From the NCBI RefSeq assembly GCF_032884065.1, contig NC_088866.1:29642440-29706439 (forward strand): a DNA stretch of 64,000 bases, read 5' to 3'. The notes under the pieces are model-generated. The model was not told where the DNA came from and ran no database searches. It saw only the letters and a program-made list of their open reading frames with translations. This DNA comes from Artemia franciscana. Its lineage: Eukaryota; Arthropoda; Branchiopoda; Anostraca; Artemiidae. The translations under genes and the position numbers were made by a program. Shown here in pieces: positions 44,060-56,735 of the stretch; within the stretch, counting starts at the first letter, position 1, and each line of letters begins with the position of its first letter.

Positions 44060-45415
44060 TCTAAGAATCAATAGATTAATATAAAAGGAAAATCAGAGGC
44101 TTAATGCCGGTGGGGATTTAAAATTAGAGCTCTGAGACACGAGGTCCTTCTAAATATCAAAATTCATTAAGATCAAATCACCCACTCGTAAGTTAAAAAT
44201 ACCTCATTTTTTCTAATTTTTCCCCTCCCTTCAGCCCCCCCCATATGGTCAAATCGGGGAAAACGACTTTATCAAGTCGATTTGTGCAGGTCCCAGACAC
44301 GCCTACCAATTTTCATCGTCCTAGCACGTCCAGAAGCACCAAACTCGCCAAAGCACTGGACCCCCTAACTCCTCCAAAGAGAGTGGAACCAGTCCGGTTA
44401 CGTCAATCACGCATCTACGACATTTGCTTATCCTACCCACCAAGTTCCATCCCGATCTCTCGACTCTAAGCGTTTTCCAAGATTTCCAGTTTCCCCGTCC
44501 AACTCCCTCCCAATGTCACCAGATCTGGTCAGGATTTAAAGTAAGAGCTCTGAGACGTGAATTCCTTCTAAATATTAAATTTAAAAATACCTCACAAACG
44601 GTCACCCGCTCTTAAGTTAAAAATGCTTCAATTTTTCTAATTTTTCCGAATTAAAACCCCCTCCAACTCCCCCAAAGAGAGCAGATTCAGTCCGGTTATG
44701 TCAATCACGTATCTAAGCTCTTGCTTATTCTTCCCACCATGTTTCATCCTGATCTCTCCGCTCTAAGCGTTTTCCAAGATTTCCGGCCGCCCCCAACTCC
44801 CCCCAGTGACACTAGATCCGGTCGGGATTTAAAATAAGAGATCTGAATTACGAGCTCCTTCTAAATATGAAATTTCATTAAGATCCGATCACTCCTTCGT
44901 AAGTTAAAAATGCCTCATTTTTTCTATTTTTCAGAATTAACCCTCCCCCAAGCTCCCCCAAAGAGAGTGAATCCGTTCCGGTTATGTCAATCACATATCT
45001 AGGACTCGTGCTTATTTTTCCCACCAAGTTTCATCCCGATCTCTTCACTCTAAGCGTTTTCCAAGATTTTAGGTTTTCCCCTCCAACTCCCCCCCATATC
45101 ACCGGATCCGGTCGGGATCTAAAATAAGAGCTTTGAGACACGATATCCTTCTAAATATCAAATTTCATTAAGATCCAATCACTCGTTCGTAAGTTAAAAA
45201 TACCTCATTTTTTCTAATTTTTCCGAATTAACTGTCCTCCACTCCCCCCCCAGATGGTCGAATCGGGAAAACTATTATTTCTAATTTAATCTTGTCATGT
45301 CCCTGATACGCCTGCCAAATTTCATCATCCTAGCTTATCTGGAAGTGCCTAAACTAGCGAAACCGGGACCGACAGACCAACAGAATTTGCGATCGCTATA
45401 TGTCATTTGTTAAAT
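44060..45415 (-). repeat. Family B repeat, reverse copy, with tandem units of about 291 bp
   Basis: Read on the minus strand it starts near 45410 with ACAAATTCTG-like text and GGTCTGTCGGTCCCGG, then AGCTAGGATGATGAAATTTG and GGCAGGCGTATCAGGGAC. Tandem units follow. On the + strand the landmark GATTTAAAATAAGAGCTCTGA begins near 44117, 44534, 44825 and 45116; the two right-hand spacings are 291 bp. The 44117-44534 unit is longer because it also contains a second copy of the head segment. The translations look protein-like only because the units lack stops in one frame. A forward copy lies at 57944-59555. Confidence 0.8.
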
Positions 45416-45638
45416 ACCAAGTGCCATAAAAAAATCACAAAAAGTGAGTTCAAGACTGGGTTTTAATGATGACAGCAAATTTTCACACCCACACCCCTGG
45501 TTCGTTTCCTCCTTAGAAAATTGTTTTTAGCTGACTGCGTAAAATGCACGGGCTTATTGAAAAGTATCATTAAGTCAACATTGTCATTCAGAAACGAAAT
45601 TGAAACAAACTTATATACGAGTATAGCAAGGAGGAAGT

Positions 45639-45735
45639 ACCCTCTAGACGGATGGCAGCACTCATCTCCTCCGCCTAAAAAGAAAAATACCAAAGGTGAG
45701 TACACTCTAGACGGATGGCAGCACTCATCTTGGTT
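45639..45735 (+). repeat. Family D direct repeat, two units
   Basis: CTCTAGACGGATGGCAGCAC followed by TCATCT occurs at about 45643 and 45707, with TCCTCCGCC after the first. Together with the unit at 43950 it brackets the family B copy. Confidence 0.8.
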
Positions 45736-45958
45736 TTGACGATGAAAGCAAATTTACCACCCCCTACTGGTTCGTTTTCTCCTTAGAATAAAGTCCTAAG
45801 GTTCGTTTCCTCACTGCTTATTTTTTTTGTTTCTTTTTTTCTCTTTCTTTTTGTGCCAAATCTGTTTCAAATGTTTAAAAACTTTGAAAGTTGTTATCCA
45901 ATGTAGTTCTTTGATTTGAGTTAAATTAAAAAAAAACTAACAAGTTGTTTCATCGGAA

Positions 45959-47145
45959 AGTAAGGAGCAACATTGAAACTTAAAACGAACAGAAATTATT
46001 AAGTATAGGAGGGAGTTGCCTCCTCCTCAGAACATTACTCTTTACGCTAAAGTGTGACTTTTTGTTCCAATTATTTAAGGTTGACTCCTGATACACAAGG
46101 ACCGTTTAACTAGAATAATAAGTTTTTTTTACAAATTCAAAAAACAGTTAAGCGCAAAGAGCGAGGTACTGAGGAGGGGACAACCCCTTCATATACGTAA
46201 TAATCTCTGTTCGTTTTAAATTTTAATGTTGACCCCTTCATATACGTAATAATCTCTGTTCGTTTTAAATTTTAATGTTGCTCCTTACTTTAATTTGAAA
46301 AAAACTTCTGAGCTTCTATCTAATTTCTGATAGTTTTTAATTAATGCTGGGAAATCTGGCTCCCCCTCCCATGGAAAATTCCTTTCTCCCATCAAAACTT
46401 CTCCATGGAAAGATTGTCTCACTTCTCCATGGAAAGATCTCAAAGATCCCCCAGCGAAAAATCCCCGTCCCCCAAAAATATTTTATACTTCCCAATAGCC
46501 AATGCTATATGTAAGCAGCCTTCCAGTGCTTCTCCCGGGGCTGTGGGGGTCAAGTCATCCTCAAAGACATACCTATTAGATCTTCCAATCATTCTGAAGA
46601 AAATGGCTATCTCAAAATTCTGATCAGATAATTTTTGGTAAAAACGGGGGTTGGAAGGGGGTTAGCTGCCCTCCAATATTTTCGATCACTTCAAAAGGGC
46701 ACTAGAACTTTTGATTTCCACTCAAATTAGTCCTCTCCCGATCTTTTAGGATTACTGGTTCGATACGATCATCCCTAGAAAAAAAAACAACAAACAAGCA
46801 AATAAAGACGCATCCGTGATCTTGCTTCTGGTAAAAAATTCAAAATTCCACATTTTTGTATACAGGAGCTTGAAATGTCTACAGTAGGGTTCTCTGATAT
46901 TCTGAATCTCATGGTATGATTTTCATTTGATGTCTTAAGGGTGTTCCCCCCCCCCCTTTCAAAGATTAGACAAATTTTCTCAGGCTCGTAACTTTTGATA
47001 GGTAACATTAAACTTCATGAGTTTCGTGCATTTAACCAACAAATTTGATTCTTTTGATGTATCTATTATTATCAAGACTGTGTTTCTTACAGTCTCGGCT
47101 ACTATTGAGCCTCATGACTCCTTACTTGCAGTTCGTTTGAACTGT
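45959..47145 (+). repeat. Family A repeat, long copy with both inverted arms
   Basis: It opens with AGTAAGGAGCAACATTGAAA and CTTAAAACGAACAGAAATTA (left arm to about 46053). The right arm, about 46148-46287, reads its reverse complement (AGAGCGAGGTACTGAGGAGG, CTGTTCGTTTTAAA, GTTGCTCCTTACTTT). A 48-bp stretch of the right arm is perfectly duplicated in tandem (about 46183-46279). The C-rich block, core, GGTTCTCTGATATTCTGAAT and the end CAGTTCGTTTGAACTGTTTGA follow; the terminal hairpin has lost its loop region. Confidence 0.85.
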
Positions 47146-47814
47146 TTGATATCTTTTGGAAAGGAGAAGATTCAATAAAAAACAGGAAACACAATATGGG
47201 AAAGATAAGTAAAGACAAGAAGGAAGGAAGGGAAAGAATAGGAAGGAAAAGGTGATTCTTGGCAGAAACCACCAGACGAAATTTCAAAATATTTATAAAT
47301 TTTCTATATAGTATCCTTGTGAGTGGTTGTTCTAATAAATGCTGGTCATTTTGTTATTTATATCGTTCATTATCTATTCTTAACGTTCTGTAGCTTGTAA
47401 TGTCATTATTGCGTGAAGTTTCTTGCTCTCTTAAGAAGGTCCAAGGTGCCAAGAGACTTTATTTCGGGGTGGGGGAGGATTTTTTCGATTTTTCGTACGA
47501 AGCTGCTAAAGAAAAGAGATTCTTCAAAATCCCAGGGGGGGGGTGTATTTTTTAAATGAAAATACAAGGAAAGGAATTTTCAGAATTCCCCCTCCGATTG
47601 GAGCATGTGAAGTAAAAAATTAAATGAGAAATCGAAAACAAAAATCTTCATATTCAGATGTTAAAATAAAACACAAAAAGTCTCAAAATTTAACTACAGA
47701 AAAACACAGGTGTTCTCTAAAACTGCTCAACAATGGCTTCCCTAGTCTATACCTATCACTAGAACAGTAGTTACTTAGCCTTTTGACGAAACGTTTAACT
47801 GATTTTTACCAAGT
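47146..47814. other. No gene seen; candidate promoter region
   Basis: A purine-rich block at 47205-47255 and G runs near 47470 and 47536. It lies directly upstream of the candidate exon at 47815, but I see no clear TATA or initiator motif. Confidence 0.35.
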
Positions 47815-48164
47815 ATGGATAAACAAATGAAATCTTTTTTTTCAATAAGAAAAAAATTGAGTTTGAACGAAGATACATCATGCATTGATTCAACAATACT
47901 AAGAAAAGATAAGAAATATTGTTCTGAGCCTGAATTACTTAGCATTAAATGCACTTACCGTGGTGAGGCAGATGCCTTCACACATGAGCAGTTGATGCAA
48001 CGTGTAAGCTTGCAAAGTGCATCTAGCTTCTCTGATTTTGGCCAAGGTAAAGACTTGATGGAAAGGTGTCCTACGCAGCATATAAGTAGCGAGGCTAAAG
48101 ATAGCCCTTTGATAAAGAAAAGCTCTAAAATGATCAAGAAGTTGTCTAAGTTAAAGATTATGAA
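47815..48164 (+). CDS. Candidate first coding exon of an unrecognised host gene
   Basis: An ATG at 47815 (context ACCAAGTATGG) opens 116 codons of balanced, well-mixed composition, ending ATGAA|GTAAGT, a consensus splice donor at 48165. If unspliced the frame would stop at once (AAG TAA). The product is lysine- and serine-rich, with FTHEQLMQRVSLQSASSFSD in the middle and a basic end (KKSSKMIKKLSKLK), suggesting a soluble or nuclear protein with no signal peptide or membrane segment. I do not recognise a domain. The exon ends after two bases of a codon, compatible with the candidate exon at 62025. A shorter antisense frame is open across part of it. A repeat-derived frame remains possible. Confidence 0.45.
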
Positions 48165-48711
48165 GTAAGTAGTGAATTATTAAGTTTTATTAATGCTTTT
48201 CACTGTTTTGTTACTCATTCGAAAAAAATGCGTTAAAATGATCAAGAAGCTGCTTGAATTAAAACCAAATTCTTTATTTACTAATCCAAGAAGATACTTT
48301 GAAATAGTGCCAGGGAACTGTCCCAAATCCTAAACTACGAAAGACATCAAAATGAAAAAAAAATTCCCGCTCAACCCATCTTAGGTCTATCCATACCTGA
48401 AAACATGATTTTCTAGTATTTTTCTTTTGGTTGTATCAAATTTTTTCCGAGGGTTGCTACGTTAAAGTGTGAAAATAAATCAATGTTTATTTGCTGATTT
48501 TTTAACCATGTTTCTTTCCTTTTAACTTGGTACCCGGCAAATCATCCGGCGATCCGCCTTCCTAAATACCCCACTCCCTGCTTGCTGTTAAATTGTAACT
48601 ATCACAGCATAGGTATCTATATATATACATATGCTGTGGTATATATCAATGGTTATAGATTCATTAGTAGAGCCCTTGATTGATATTAAACTAAAAACTA
48701 AACAATTTTTT
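48165..48711. other. No gene seen; short echo of the upstream exon
   Basis: At 48235-48264 the text AAAATGATCAAGAAGCTGCT resembles 48127-48156 of the preceding exon, a local duplication of about 30 bp. Otherwise AT-rich. Confidence 0.45.
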
Positions 48712-48719
48712 CAACTGAA

Positions 48720-50396
48720 AGTAAGGAGCAACATTTAGACTTAAAACGAACAGAGTTATTACGTACATGAGAGGGTTGCCACCTCCTAAATAGCTCATTC
48801 TTCATACTACAGTATTTTAGTTCTTTAGAAAAGTTTCTTATTGTTCTAGTTAAATGGGCCTTGTGTTTCAGGAGTTGTTTTTAAACAGCTGAAAAAAATT
48901 TAAACTTCAGCGTAGAGAGCGAGATATTGAGGAGGAGCAACCAGCTTCATATACATAATAGCTTCTGCTCGTTTAAAAAATTAATGTTGCTCTTTACTTT
49001 AATTGAAAAAAGTCTTCTTTTAATTCAATTTATGATTGTCCTTTAGATAATGCCAGGGAATCCGGCCCCCCTCCATGAAAACTACCTCCCCCACCGAAAA
49101 TCTCTCCATGAAAAGTTCCTCCAACGTAAAACAACCCCCTCCTAATCCATGAAAAATAACCGCGAATAATTCCATTCTCACTTAAAATGACCCCCAGAAA
49201 ATTCCTCACGGACAATTCCGCCTGAAAAATTCTTCTTTGTACACTTTCATTTGAAAAAGACTCTAGTTTCCGATTTTTTTTTTCAAATCATGCCAGAAAT
49301 TTCTCCTCCTTGGAAAATTTTCTCTGAGATCCCCTCCCCTTCCAATGAAAAGTTGCACCCGTAAAAAAATTCCCCATGGAGAATTTCTCCCTCGGAAAGT
49401 TCCCACATGGAGAATTTCTTCCGTGGAAAGTTTCCACGCGGAGAATTCTTCCAGTGGAAAGTTCCCACATGGAGAATTTTTCCCGTGGGAAGTTCCCGAT
49501 TGAAGAATTTCTCCCGTGGAAAATCCTCCCCATGGAAAGATCCTATCGAAAATTTAAGCCCGATGAAGATTTCTTCCGGGCAATTAGCCTTGAAATCTCC
49601 ACGCGTAAAATTGAGTTGGTAAAGATAAAGTAAAACAAATAAAAATATTTTTTGCAGTAATTGTGGTAAATTTCCCAGTGTGGAATTTCCCCTGAAACTT
49701 CCGTCCCCACGTAAAATCTCCCAGCAGAAAATCCCCCACCCCACAAAAAATGTCTGTATAGTTCGCGCTAGCAAATTTTGTGCGTCAACAGCGGATAAAT
49801 TTCATAACTTACAGACCTTTCCCCAGGAGCCGTGGGGGTCATGTTATCCCCAGAGGCATAATTATTGGACCTCTCAACAGTGTTGCACAAAATGATTATT
49901 TCCCAATATCGATCTGATGACTTTAGCGAAAGAAAGAAGCATGGAAGGAGGGCTAGTTGCCCTACATTTTTTTGGTCGTTTAAAAAGGGTACAAGAACTT
50001 TTAATTTCCGTTCGGATGAGCTCTCTCCCGATGTTTTAGGGCCAGTGATTTGATTACCCCGAAGGGAAAAATAATTTGATAAATAAGCATTACGTTATTT
50101 CTTCTGGAAAAAAAACATTGCAACTTTTCGCTGATGGGAGCTTGAATTCTATGCAAGAGGGTTCTCTGATACACTGAAATTGATGGAGAAATATTGGTGA
50201 CTTTTTGGCAAATTTTCTTAGGCTTGTAGCTTTTGGTAGGTAGCACTAAAATCAATGAATCTTATATATTTAGAATCAGCTTAATAAGCCAATTTTTTTA
50301 ATTTATCTATTGATCTCAGAATTCCGCTTTTTTAGTTACGGCTACTCTTAAGCCGAGTCGTTCCTTACCAACTGTTCCTTAACACAGACTGTTTGA
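48720..50396 (+). repeat. Family A repeat, longest copy (1.7 kb)
   Basis: Left arm AGTAAGGAGCAACATTTAGA onward (48720-48812), spacer, right arm (about 48905-49000, GTAGAGAGCGAGATATTGAG), C-rich block, internal tandem expansion at 49371-49540, core (AATATCGATCTGATGACTTT, GCCCTACATTTTTTTGGTCG), then GGTTCTCTGATACACTGAAA and the end GACTGTTTGA at 50396. Long minus-strand frames of up to 163 codons lie in the C-rich block and are not coding. Confidence 0.85.
49371..49540 (+). repeat. Internal minisatellite of about 34 bp in family A
   Basis: Units of the form CATGGAGAATTTCTCCCTCG followed by GAAAGTTCCCA repeat about five times with small variations. It appears to be an expansion of CCATGGAAA-type motifs found once or twice in other copies (for example near 46370-46440). 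Confidence 0.85.
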
Positions 50397-50986
<590 letters not shown>

Positions 50987-51009
50987 TTCTGACAACGAAA
51001 ATATTTCTG

Positions 51010-51560
51010 TATATCTTAGCTGCAAACTGAATACCAAAAATTTAATAAATGCACTTTTGACTAGAAAAAAAATCAGCTAGTTGATAAATTCACACTGCTT
51101 TTAGTTACCAACTGGATATAAAAGAAAAAATAAAAGTGGTTTTCCGTGTCTGAGTAACAAAAATTTAATGACTGCACTTTTGAGTTCAGCAAACTCAACT
51201 AATTGATAAATTCTGTGTTTTTTTGCAGGCTAAGTACCAAAATTTTAATAAAAGTGCTTTAGAGTACAGCAAACTCAGCTATTTGATACGTAATGGGTGT
51301 TTTAGTTGCTGATTGAGTAACAAAAATTTATTGAACGCACTTTTGAACGAAGCAAACCCAGCTAGTTGATAAATTCCAGGTGTTTTACTTGCTGGCTGAG
51401 TGCCAGATTTTTTAAAATAAAAGCACTTTTGAGTACAATAATCTCATCTACTTGTTAAACTCTGAATGTTTTAGTTACCGACTCGGTATTAAAAATTGTA
51501 ATAAAGGCACTTCTGAGCACACCAAACTCAGCTAGTTGGCATATTCCGAGTGTTTTACAG
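51010..51560 (+). repeat. Satellite of about 84 bp, six diverged units
   Basis: The landmark AGCTAGTTGATAAATTC or a variant starts at 51075, 51197, 51277, 51360, 51446 and 51530; apart from the first (122 bp) the spacings are 80-86 bp. Other shared pieces are GAGTAACAAAAATTTAATG, GCACTTTTGAGTACA and GTGTTTTAGTTGC. Confidence 0.9.
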
Positions 51561-51825
51561 ATTGATAACAACATTTAATGAACCATAAGACCCAGGTGTG
51601 TGTAATAACGTCTTGAGGGGGTAGTAGTTTTAATAGTACACCCCCTACGGGCTATTTGAAATAGATTAAAGCATCACTACTCCTAAAAGCTTCAACTTAT
51701 TATTCTGATACGTTCCTTTAATATTGTTGACACTCACTTTTGACAACTGGCATGCACGAGGTGTGTTTTGATTTTGCTTGACATCCTTCTCAACAAAGTT
51801 TCCCTTTAATGTCCCTTTTACCAAT
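51561..51825. other. No gene seen
   Basis: Short AT-rich spacer. Confidence 0.4.
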
Positions 51826-52035
51826 GAAAAAACTTGCGCAACTTACATCCCTTGCCCCAGGGGCTATGGGGGCTATGTCAACCCCAGAGGTATAGTTTAT
51901 TGACCTCGAGACTATTTTCAACAATGTTGTAATCACAGAATTTTGATCTGGCATCCTTGGAAAAAATGGCAAGGGAGGGGACAGGTTGCCCTCTGGTCAC
52001 TTTTGACTCTTTAAAAGGAGACTGGAGTTTTCATA
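51826..52035 (+). repeat. Family A core fragment
   Basis: GCCCCAGGGGCTATGGGGGC, GACCTCGAGACTATTTTCAA and GAATTTTGATCTGGCATC mark the core. It ends where a LINE tail begins at about 52036. Confidence 0.75.
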
Positions 52036-52759
<724 letters not shown>

Positions 52760-52764
52760 GTATA

Positions 52765-52935
<171 letters not shown>

Positions 52936-54173
52936 CCCCCTCCCCCTGTACATGGGTATATTTCAAAGAAGTTGATTTTCCAAATTTTACCAATTTTTCA
53001 TGATATACTTTGTTGTATAAATTTATACATAACCTACACAACCTATATTTAATTATAGTCCAATAATTGTCTACATCCAATCAGATATCATCTTCTCTGT
53101 CCAAGTTTACACGTCGAAGGTTTAAGGGTCGTTTTCTATCACCATTAGGCTTATAGATAAACGTTGACATGTCGTAATAGGTTAGCTCGGGACGAAGCTT
53201 CTAATCACAATTTATGTTCTGTTTGTGATTCTGGATTTTGAAACTGAATGAGTAGAAATTGTGTAATTGTTTATTTTTAATGAGAACACCTATAATTGCT
53301 TTGATTGTTCTTACACCAGGTTATGCTGGGTTTGAAACAAATATTTGAAAAGGTTTTTCATCTGGATTATAGTTCAAACAAGTGAGTAATTCTAAAAGTT
53401 AAGTTATTATTCTGTTTCTGGTGAACTGGTAGGCCTACTAGTGTTTTTTTTTCGGTAAAATTCTTGTTGAGTTACTTCTTGCTATCAGAAAGGGGTTAGG
53501 TTAGGAAAATGAAACTTTCAGGGATGGGTCTAATGTTTACTTTCGTTCCAAGTGCTCTAAAGTACGTATCACTTTATATAGCAAGATTCTGATGATCGCA
53601 TATTGTCTCTGTCATTATTAGAGAAGCGCATCCATTTTTTAGCTTTCTGAAATCCCTCTCCAACGAGACTAAAAATGCGTAAAGTGGGCTTGCTTAGAAG
53701 TAACATTACCTATAGAGGGAAGCGTATTAGTCTATGAGCCCTGCAGGCAGCGGGGCGAAGTCTGTATTTTATATTTATTCAACAAAGAGTGATAAAACAC
53801 ACAACAAAAAAAGGTTTAAAGAGGTTTACAAAAGAAGCTATAAAATTAAATTAAAAAATACTGTTTTCGTCAGGATTAAAACTGTTGGAAAAAGTCTTTC
53901 TAACATACAAATAGCAACCCTTACTATGGATTCTTTTTTTCCATGAAAAAGACCATGTCGATAAAAAACGAACAGAAATTAGTTATAAAAAACTTTTTTT
54001 CAAAAACAAATTTTTCGAAGAAAAGTAGAGCTCCATTAAGCCAAGAATAAGCAAAAATAAAGTCAAAAATGAAACTCAAAACAAACAGAAATTTCAATAA
54101 ATAGCCAAGTCAAACTCAAAACAAGTAAAAATTAACATGAATAGGGCTGATAACCACTCAATCCATGGTCATT
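52936..54173. other. No confident gene
   Basis: The + frame at 53734-53946 (70 codons, GTG start, SPAGSGAKSVFYIYS and a lysine-rich middle) has fair composition but no domain or splice context that I can identify. The region around 53990-54130 holds repeated CAAAACAAACAGAAATT-like text, and an inverted partner lies at 54260-54330. Confidence 0.3.
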
Positions 54174-54198
54174 TGTTTGTTTGTTTGTTTGTTTTTTT
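54174..54198 (+). repeat. (TTTG)n microsatellite
   Basis: Four TTTG units followed by a T run. Confidence 0.9.
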
Positions 54199-54609
54199 TC
54201 AGTAAAGCGCAAATTGTGTTCTGGTCTGGAGAAGGCATAGGGTAATCAGCTCTACTCGTGTTAATTTTTGCTCATTTTGAGTTTGACTCGGCTATTTGTT
54301 GTAATTTCTCTTCGTTTTGAGTTTCATTTATTTATTGATAGTGATTTGTGATAGTTTTACGCTTGGATGATCGGTTGACTTTATTTTTGCTCATTCTTGG
54401 CTTAATGCAGCTCTACTTTTCTTTGAAAAACTTGTTTTTTGGAAAAGGTTTTTAAATGGATCTCAATAAAGACTAAGGCTTATAGCCCAAATTAGATATA
54501 CAACATTTATGAAAACTGAGTATATCCATAATTTACAAAACAAGACTAAATCTACCCAAGATTCTTTTTCAAACACAGCATGAAATTGCCACGATTTCCC
54601 CATTAGTGA

Positions 54610-54693
54610 TATTCTTTCGCTTACTCCCTCACGTGCTTCTATGTACTCATGTGGATACGTGCACCACACGTTGGAATATTGAAGGAGCACCAA
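54610..54693 (-). mobile_element. Small LINE reverse-transcriptase C-terminal fragment
   Basis: The minus frame reads LLQYSNVWCTYPHEYIEARE followed by GVSER, resembling the LEYSNVVWCPY...LEGVQRR segment after the RT domain in CR1/Jockey-type LINEs, with one residue missing. Only about 28 codons are recognisable. Confidence 0.45.
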
Positions 54694-54699
54694 TAGGGG

Positions 54700-56075
54700 G
54701 AGGCTGTATTTTTCTCTAAGACTATGCCTAAGTCAAACACTGACAGTTGTGCCCCCTCCCTAGTGGTGGCAGATATATTCCAAAATTATACTTTTATCTA
54801 TTGTTTTTTAGGCTAGATTTGGGTCCATTAGGAAGGGGGTGTTTTTGTCGCAATAGAGACCATTGTATTTGTAAAGAGTGATGGTTAAGGAATCAAACGG
54901 TATTGCTCTTTGTGATCAAGCTGTGGTTTCAGTTCACGAAATTTAAGGGGGGATATATTTTATAAAATCAAGGAGGGGAATATTTGTCATTTTTTTATTA
55001 AAAATACCAAAAAATGCATTTCAGCAAGTATACACCAAAAAAGGTAACTTCAAAATCTTGGAGGGAACCTAGAGGGGCAAATGCTCTCCTAGTTGTCGCT
55101 GTTGACTGTAGAGTTTCTTTCAGAAGGGCACATAGACTAAGCTATCTGTCTTCATTTCTTTTCCTTTCTTCGTTTTTTCATATTTCATGCATATCATCGA
55201 TTTTACTGGCCTACTTCAGTGTGTTCATGCCTGGTATAGGTACACCAGGGCATCGATTGTGTAGCCCCTTGTACCTAACCAATGTAATATGTAAGAGCAG
55301 CACTAGACAAAAAGCATTCTTTACCAATCTTTGAACTATAATAACGGAATAATCTCTTTTTGAAAGTAAGGCTGTGTGAAGATCCTGCTAACAGCGTTGT
55401 AATATAAATATGGATTCTGTTACTGAGCAATTTGAGAAATGGTGAGTTCATTCTTACTATCAAAGTCCAAGGTTACTTGTTGAATTTTTGGGGTAATACT
55501 TAGTGTATCGCCTCTTCTGAACGAAGTATTATAGGCTAATAATAATATTGTAGTGTATCGGTATAGTGTATGATCACTTCTTAAGCAAACGCTTTAAAAT
55601 TCTGAACACAACTTTAAACATTCGGAAGTACTTACTCCATTCCTAAAAGTCCCATTGCTCCAATTCACCGCCCCCCTCCTGGTGGACCGTTTCCAAATAT
55701 AACGGTCACTACCTTGAAAATTACGTCCTACCCCCACCCCCCTCCTTAGGGACCAATATAACTCTAGGTTAGATAAATTTTGTTGATTTCTTTTATTTTT
55801 TCTACTTATTCCTCATTAAGGGGATTCGACACCTTTAGAACCATGATTCCCAACGTCGGGGACATGCCCCGCCGGTGGGGGACGACAATATTTTGGCGAG
55901 TTATGGCCAGGACGTGCACCCTTCGACTGACTTTATTTCAGAGGCTTTATTTAAAAAAAAAAACATTTTTCACGTGAATGGCGTCACATTCAAATGCATT
56001 TAGACAGCACAAAAAAGCACGATATTGTTGCAATGACGTTAAACATTGTATAAAAGGGATGTGGGTCTAATGGAA
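54700..56075. other. No gene seen
   Basis: A 106-codon + frame at 55014-55334 contains a hydrophobic stretch but lacks any recognised family; it is probably incidental. C-rich patches occur near 55668 and 55730. Confidence 0.35.
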
Positions 56076-56081
56076 TCGGTA

Positions 56082-56490
56082 AATTGTTCACGGTTCATAT
56101 AATTGACTTACCAATAAAGTGAACATATCACTCGATGCCTTTTTTTATACTCTTTACGAATATAACAAATTCCAATTTAAGTACTTTTTGACCTAATCTA
56201 AACTAATTTAAACTAACCTTATTATAAATAATTTTTGCACTGAGAAAATGTATTATTATTTTGTTGAAAACGACCAAGAAAACGGCGCTGAGAAAATGTA
56301 ATATTATTTCATCGAAAACGGCTGATAATTCATACTTTAATTGAACATTCGTCATTTTTAAGAGCTTAAAAAGTGCAAGCACAAAAATTTGCGGAAGAAG
56401 TGATTATAATATTTGTAAAGAACGTAAGAAAAGGCATCGATTGGTATTTTCACTTTATTGGTAAGTCAATTACATGAACTGCGAAAAATT
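56082..56490. mobile_element. MITE with long inverted repeats flanked by TA (Tc1/mariner-like)
   Basis: Arms AATTGTTCACGGTTCAT on the left and, reverse-complemented, AATTTTTCGCAGTTCAT on the right continue as near-identical AATTGACTTACCAATAAAGTG and ATCGATGCC-type sequence for at least 55 bp. TA dinucleotides at 56080-56081 and 56491-56492 fit TA target duplication. The middle contains a direct repeat of about 47 bp (CTGAGAAAATGTA...GAAAACGGC, twice). There is no coding capacity. TA duplication is short evidence, so the superfamily is moderate. Confidence 0.75.
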
Positions 56491-56509
56491 TAACACGTAA
56501 CCAATGTAA

Positions 56510-56735
56510 CTGAGTCTTCGGGCAGCTCACTCCCATTTAACTGAATCCATCTGCAACTGAGCCCCCGTTTAACTGGGCTCCATGCAATCCAGCCCTGGTG
56601 CAATTACCCATTTAACTAAACCGTCGTTCCACTGAACCTTCCTTTAAATCCACCCTCTTTTGACTTAGCCCCTATGTAACTCACCCATATTTAAATTAAG
56701 CCCTGTTTCACTGAACTCAACCCAACGCCTAAGAA
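56510..56735 (-). repeat. Minisatellite of about 18 bp, second locus, reverse orientation
   Basis: The + strand carries CCCATTTAACTGAATCC, GCAACTGAGCCCCC, CCCATTTAACTAAACC and similar units, about twelve in all. Reverse-complemented they match the GGTTCAGTTAAATGGG and GGCTCAGTTGCA variants of the array at 27702-28121. Confidence 0.85.

Noticed and set aside
44245-44615. Open frames with repeated PTKFHPDLSTLSVFQDF-like text, also 59251-59604 on the minus strand
   Set aside because: They recur with the tandem units of family B in both copies and are not independent genes.
49283-49774. 163-codon minus-strand frame, glycine- and phenylalanine-rich
   Set aside because: It translates the C-rich block and internal minisatellite of family A; other frames of both strands are open too.
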